This document shows, piece after piece, positions 4,189-7,001 of a stretch of 7,001 nucleotides of DNA (position 1 is the stretch's first letter; each line of letters begins with the position of its first letter). The notes under the pieces are model-generated. The model was given only the letters and a program-made list of their open reading frames with translations. It had not been told where the DNA came from and made no database searches. The DNA comes from JAXJYR01 sp964593515 (GTDB lineage Bacteria > Bacillota_I > Bacilli_A > Erysipelotrichales > Erysipelotrichaceae). The stretch lies in the NCBI GenBank assembly GCA_964593515.1, contig CAZQJH010000086.1, forward strand, positions 1 to 7,001, read 5' to 3'. Made by a program: the position numbers and the translations under genes.

Positions 4189-5862
4189 ATGAAAAAAACT
4201 TTATTAACAACCCTAAATGCTAAATATATACATAAAAATTTAGCTTTACGTTGGTTTTATGTTACTTGTCCTAAACAAAGTGATGTAGTTTTAAAAGAAT
4301 ATACAATTAAAGAAGATATTGATTATATTGTTGATGATATTATTTCAATGAATGTTGAAGTTGTATGTTTATCAACTTATATTTGGAATATTGAAGAACA
4401 TAAGCAATTAATTAAAGCTTTAAAAGCTAAGTGCAAAGATATTCATATTATTATTGGTGGTCCAGAAGTAAGTTTTGAATCATATGATTTATTACAGATT
4501 GGTGTCGATGCCATTAGTATTGGTGAAGGTGAAATTTCTTTATGGAAATATATTGAAATGTTATCTAATCATGAACATTATGAAGTAGCTGGTATTTATA
4601 CTAAAGATTTTCCTAATAAAGAATATCAAAAGGTTGATTTAGGATATTTAGAACAATTTGAATCACCTTATTTTTTAGAAATGGATCAAAAAGATATGGG
4701 GAATCGTTATTTCTATTTAGAAACTAGTCGTGGTTGTCCATATAATTGTAGTTATTGTTTATCATCAACTGATAATAGATTACGCATGTTTTCGCTAGAC
4801 TATGTGATGAAAATTTTAGCGCAATTAAAAGATAGTGAAGTAAAACAAGTTAAATTATTAGATCGTACGTTTAATGCTGATCCTAAACGTGCTTTAAAGA
4901 TTGCTAGTTATATGAATGACTATTGTTTAAAGCAAACTTTTCAATTTGAAGTTGTTGCGGAAACCATTAGTGATGAACTATTTGAATTCTTTACTTCAAA
5001 ATGTGATGTAAATCGTTTTAGATTTGAAATTGGCGTGCAATCATTTAATCCTAAAACTTTACAAGCAGTAGGAAGAATTCAAAATAATGAACGCTTATTA
5101 CAAGTTATTAAAGCTTTTAAAGAGGCAGGATGTGTTATGCATGTTGATTTAATTGCTGCTTTACCATATGAAGATTTTAATAGTTTTAAAGATAGTTTTA
5201 ATACTTTATTTAAACAAGGAGCTAATGAATTACAATTAGGAATTTTAAAATTATTAAAAGGTACTAAGTTAAAAGCTCAAAAAGATGAATTTGGTTTTAT
5301 GTATGATGAACATGCACCTTATGATGTAAATAGTAGTAAGTGGTTATCAAATGAAGAATTACATCAATTACATGAAATGCATCATGCTTTAGAAAAGTAT
5401 TATAATAATGGTTTTATGCGTGATAGCATTGATATTATTTTACAATTAGGATGGATTAGTGATGCCTTTAGTTTATTCCATGCTTTAGGAATGAAATTAG
5501 AAACATTACCCCGTCCATATCAACCATATCAATTATTAGTTAATTTAAAAGAAGTTTTAAAGCATATTGATGAAGTATTAGTTGATAGTGTTATCTTATT
5601 AGGATATTATGCTAATACTAAACAAAAACCAAAACGTTTTACTAAACATTATATTGATAGTAAACTTCAACATGAAATATATGCTTTAGCTTTTGAAAAA
5701 GGAATTGCTAATGAAGATAGTTTACATCGTTATGGAATGTGTGATGTTGTTTATTATGAGGGTGAATTTGCTTATCAATTAGTTTTATATAATAATAAAC
5801 AACAAAAAGCTAAACGTTATTTTATTAATAAAGAAATTACATTAATAAAGGAGATTAAGTGA
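4189..5862 (+). CDS. B12-binding-type radical SAM protein, DUF4080-like, function unknown
   Basis: Predicted radical S-adenosylmethionine enzyme of 557 residues. The N-terminal part (about 1-140) looks like the Rossmann-type cobalamin-binding domain of this superfamily, with NAKYIHKNLALRW (10-22), IIIGGPEVSF (87-96) and IGEGE (111-115). I do not see the classical DxHxxG cobalt-ligating motif, so B12 binding is uncertain. The radical SAM core (about 175-365) has the [4Fe-4S] motif with Cys183, Cys187 and Cys190 in ETSRGCPYNCSYC, then FEIGVQSFNPKTL (279-291) and VDLIAALP (319-326). The remaining 190 or so residues fit the C-terminal extension called DUF4080 in such proteins, named here from memory of the family. 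No signal peptide or transmembrane helix is evident. The stop overlaps the rdgB start by one base. Oxygen-labile chemistry suggests an anaerobic host. Substrate and product are unknown; the superfamily call is firm. Confidence 0.88.
   Translation: MKKTLLTTLNAKYIHKNLALRWFYVTCPKQSDVVLKEYTIKEDIDYIVDDIISMNVEVVCLSTYIWNIEEHKQLIKALKAKCKDIHIIIGGPEVSFESYDLLQIGVDAISIGEGEISLWKYIEMLSNHEHYEVAGIYTKDFPNKEYQKVDLGYLEQFESPYFLEMDQKDMGNRYFYLETSRGCPYNCSYCLSSTDNRLRMFSLDYVMKILAQLKDSEVKQVKLLDRTFNADPKRALKIASYMNDYCLKQTFQFEVVAETISDELFEFFTSKCDVNRFRFEIGVQSFNPKTLQAVGRIQNNERLLQVIKAFKEAGCVMHVDLIAALPYEDFNSFKDSFNTLFKQGANELQLGILKLLKGTKLKAQKDEFGFMYDEHAPYDVNSSKWLSNEELHQLHEMHHALEKYYNNGFMRDSIDIILQLGWISDAFSLFHALGMKLETLPRPYQPYQLLVNLKEVLKHIDEVLVDSVILLGYYANTKQKPKRFTKHYIDSKLQHEIYALAFEKGIANEDSLHRYGMCDVVYYEGEFAYQLVLYNNKQQKAKRYFINKEITLIKEIK
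5847..5853 (+). promoter_or_regulatory. Ribosome binding site deciding the rdgB start
   Basis: AAAGGAG lies within the last codons of the radical SAM gene, 8 bases before the ATG at 5862 and 5 before an in-frame GTG at 5859. The ATG is favoured because homologues start with MKKIVIATGN. The TGATG junction (stop 5860-5862, start 5862-5864) implies translational coupling. Confidence 0.75.
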
Positions 5863-6440
5863 TGAAAAAAATCGTTATTGCTACTGGTAATTTACATAAG
5901 GTTAGAGAATTCAAAGAAATGCTTGAACCTTTAGGTTATGAAGTATTAAGTTTAAAAGATTTAGATGAAGAAGTGGAAATTGTTGAAGATGGTAAAACTT
6001 TTGCGGAAAATGCTTTAATTAAAGCACGAGCTATTCATAATCATTTTCATATTGCTGTCTGTGCTGATGATTCAGGTTTAGCTATTACTGCTTTAAATGG
6101 AGCACCAGGAATTTATAGTGCACGTTTTATGGGTGAAGATACTAGTTATGAAGTGAAAAATCAATATTTGATTGATGAAGTAAATAAATATGAAGATCGT
6201 AGTGCTAAATATGTATGTGCAATTGCTTATATTGATGTTGATGGTAATGAAGTAGTTGTTGAAGGTGAAGTACATGGTTTAATTAATGATCAACAAGTTG
6301 GAACTAAAGGATTTGGTTATGATCCTATTTTCTATTATCCACCTTATGAAACAACTTTAGCTAATGTTAGTGAAGAAATGAAAAATAAAATATCACATCG
6401 TGGTATTGCTTTACAAAAGCTATTACCACATGTAAAGTAG
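5862..6440 (+). CDS. rdgB: XTP/dITP diphosphatase (non-canonical purine NTP pyrophosphatase, RdgB/HAM1 family)
   Basis: House-cleaning enzyme that hydrolyses deaminated purine nucleotides (XTP, ITP, dITP) to the monophosphate and pyrophosphate, keeping them out of DNA and RNA. The 192-residue protein has the family blocks in order: ATGNLHKVREF with Thr8, Asn10 and Lys13; EDGKTFAENALIKA (42-55); the catalytic-metal block ADDSGLAI with Asp69 and Asp70; GAPGIYSARF (80-89); GFGYDPIF (150-157) for base recognition; and SHRGIALQKL (178-187). Length is normal (about 190-200). The start overlaps the radical SAM stop by one base, and trmL follows 10 bases later, so the three genes are probably one transcript. 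The protein is cytoplasmic and dimeric in studied homologues. The call is firm. Confidence 0.96.
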   Translation: MKKIVIATGNLHKVREFKEMLEPLGYEVLSLKDLDEEVEIVEDGKTFAENALIKARAIHNHFHIAVCADDSGLAITALNGAPGIYSARFMGEDTSYEVKNQYLIDEVNKYEDRSAKYVCAIAYIDVDGNEVVVEGEVHGLINDQQVGTKGFGYDPIFYYPPYETTLANVSEEMKNKISHRGIALQKLLPHVK

Positions 6441-6445
6441 GAGGG
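6439..6445 (+). promoter_or_regulatory. Ribosome binding site deciding the trmL start
   Basis: AGGAGGG overlaps the rdgB stop codon. Two ATG codons follow in tandem, at 6448 (2 bases away) and 6451 (5 bases away). The second has the workable spacing and is taken as the start; the difference is one methionine. Confidence 0.75.
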
Positions 6446-6450
6446 ATATG

Positions 6451-6963
6451 ATGTTACATTTGGTTTTATATCAACCAGAAATTCCACAAAACTGTGGTAA
6501 TATTATGCGTACATGTGTAGCTAGTAATACACATTTACATTTAATTAAACCATTAGGATTCAGTTTAGATGAAAAACATTTAAAAAGAGCTGGAATGGAT
6601 TATATTAATGATTTAAAAATGGATATATATGAAAATTGGGAAGATTTTTGTGCTAAAAATCCTAGTGATAATTATTATATTATGTCACGTTATGGTAAAA
6701 AAGCGCCAACAGAATTTGATTTCACTAAATGTGAGGGCGATATTTATTTAATTTGTGGTCGTGAAAGTACTGGAGTACCAAAAGAAATTATTCGTGATCA
6801 TTTTGAACATGCAATGCGTTTACCAATGGTTGCTTCAGCTCGTAGTTTAAATTTATCAAATTGTGCGGCAATTATTATTTATGAAGTATTAGGACAATTA
6901 GGATATCCAAATTTAAGTGGAGTGGAATGTATTAAAGGTGAAGACTTTATCTTTGATAAGTAA
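6451..6963 (+). CDS. trmL: tRNA (cytidine(34)-2'-O)-methyltransferase, TrmL/CspR (SPOUT family)
   Basis: SAM-dependent methyltransferase that 2'-O-methylates the wobble base (C34 or cmnm5U34) of leucine tRNAs in characterised homologues, improving decoding. The 170-residue single-domain protein has the SPOUT motifs of the YibK/TrmL branch: IPQNCGNIMRTC (11-22) with Arg20, ICGRESTGVP (101-110), and RSLNLSNCAAIIIYEVL (131-147), which form the knotted SAM site. Length fits the minimal TrmL form (about 155-170). MLHLVLYQPEIPQN is the typical N-terminus, supporting the ATG at 6451 over 6448. It is the last gene of the radical SAM-rdgB-trmL cluster. Related branches such as TrmH carry extra N-terminal sequence that is absent here. 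The exact tRNA substrate is inferred from the family. Confidence 0.93.
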   Translation: MLHLVLYQPEIPQNCGNIMRTCVASNTHLHLIKPLGFSLDEKHLKRAGMDYINDLKMDIYENWEDFCAKNPSDNYYIMSRYGKKAPTEFDFTKCEGDIYLICGRESTGVPKEIIRDHFEHAMRLPMVASARSLNLSNCAAIIIYEVLGQLGYPNLSGVECIKGEDFIFDK

Positions 6964-6990
6964 GCTATATATTGTTTTATATATACTTAC
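6960..6990 (+). terminator. Weak hairpin at the trmL stop, possible terminator
   Basis: GTAAG (6960-6964) pairs CTTAC (6986-6990), and TATATAT (6966-6972) pairs ATATATA (6979-6985), with one bulged C and a TGTTTT loop. The stem overlaps the stop codon. It is almost all A-T pairs and is followed by GTATTTAATAT rather than a clean T run, so it may be a poor terminator, a 3'-end stabilising structure or a chance AT palindrome. The window ends 11 bases later. Confidence 0.3.
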
Positions 6991-7001
6991 GTATTTAATA
7001 T

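Noticed and set aside
4189..5862. Radical SAM protein as a MiaB/RimO-type methylthiotransferase
   Set aside because: The CxxxCxxC motif and size are superficially similar, but I see neither the three additional N-terminal cluster cysteines in the expected MTTase pattern nor a TRAM-like C-terminus. The NAKYIH N-terminus points to the B12-type branch.
6093..6275. Minus-strand open frame of 60 residues inside rdgB
   Set aside because: It lies entirely within the well-conserved rdgB gene on the opposite strand. Its translation is low-complexity (mostly Ile, Phe, Thr, Asn), as expected from the antisense of AT-rich codons, and no family is recognisable.
1..7001. Mycoplasma-like organism with TGA as tryptophan
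   Set aside because: prp and the radical SAM gene end at TGA with the downstream gene starting immediately, and tryptophans in the genes are encoded by TGG, so the standard bacterial code applies.

Overview
This window looks like a core chromosomal segment of a very AT-rich, low-GC Gram-positive bacterium (Bacillota). The first block, rplU-prp-rpmA-obgE, has the classic Bacillota order. L27 is made with an N-terminal extension and lies next to its processing protease Prp, which is typical of Bacillota and rare elsewhere. TGA is used as a stop (prp and the radical SAM gene), so this is the standard bacterial code and not the Mycoplasma/Spiroplasma code. The AT-rich codon use and the DUF4080-type radical SAM gene fit an anaerobe such as an Erysipelotrichia member or a related gut Firmicute, but that placement is inference.

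Layout. Bases 1-130 hold a probable extended -10 promoter and a structured leader resembling the L21 autoregulatory leader. Bases 131-1061 carry rplU (L21), prp and rpmA (L27), closely spaced with strong Shine-Dalgarno sites, followed by a hairpin terminator. obgE (1110-2396) starts only about 20 bases after that terminator's T run, so it probably depends on readthrough or an internal promoter; it ends in its own terminator. exoA (2498-3253) has its own probable promoter. It converges on a minus-strand phosphotransferase gene (4095-3268). One long hairpin separates them, and its arms lie inside the last codons of the minus-strand gene. Divergent promoters at about 4110-4170 then serve the phosphotransferase and a rightward cluster: a B12-binding-type radical SAM protein of unknown function (4189-5862), rdgB (5862-6440, overlapping by 1 base) and trmL (6451-6963).

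How the genes fit together. The left block makes two 50S proteins, the protease that matures one of them, and a GTPase involved in 50S assembly, so it is a large-subunit biogenesis unit. exoA repairs abasic sites, rdgB removes damaged purine triphosphates and trmL methylates the tRNA wobble base, giving a loose nucleic-acid maintenance theme on the right. The radical SAM enzyme and the choline-kinase-like phosphotransferase have no dedicated pathway partners here.

I found no mobile element, CRISPR array, tRNA, rRNA, phage gene or clearly foreign island. No intergenic stretch exceeds about 130 bases. The least understood component is the radical SAM gene translationally coupled to rdgB; nothing else looks like a new system.
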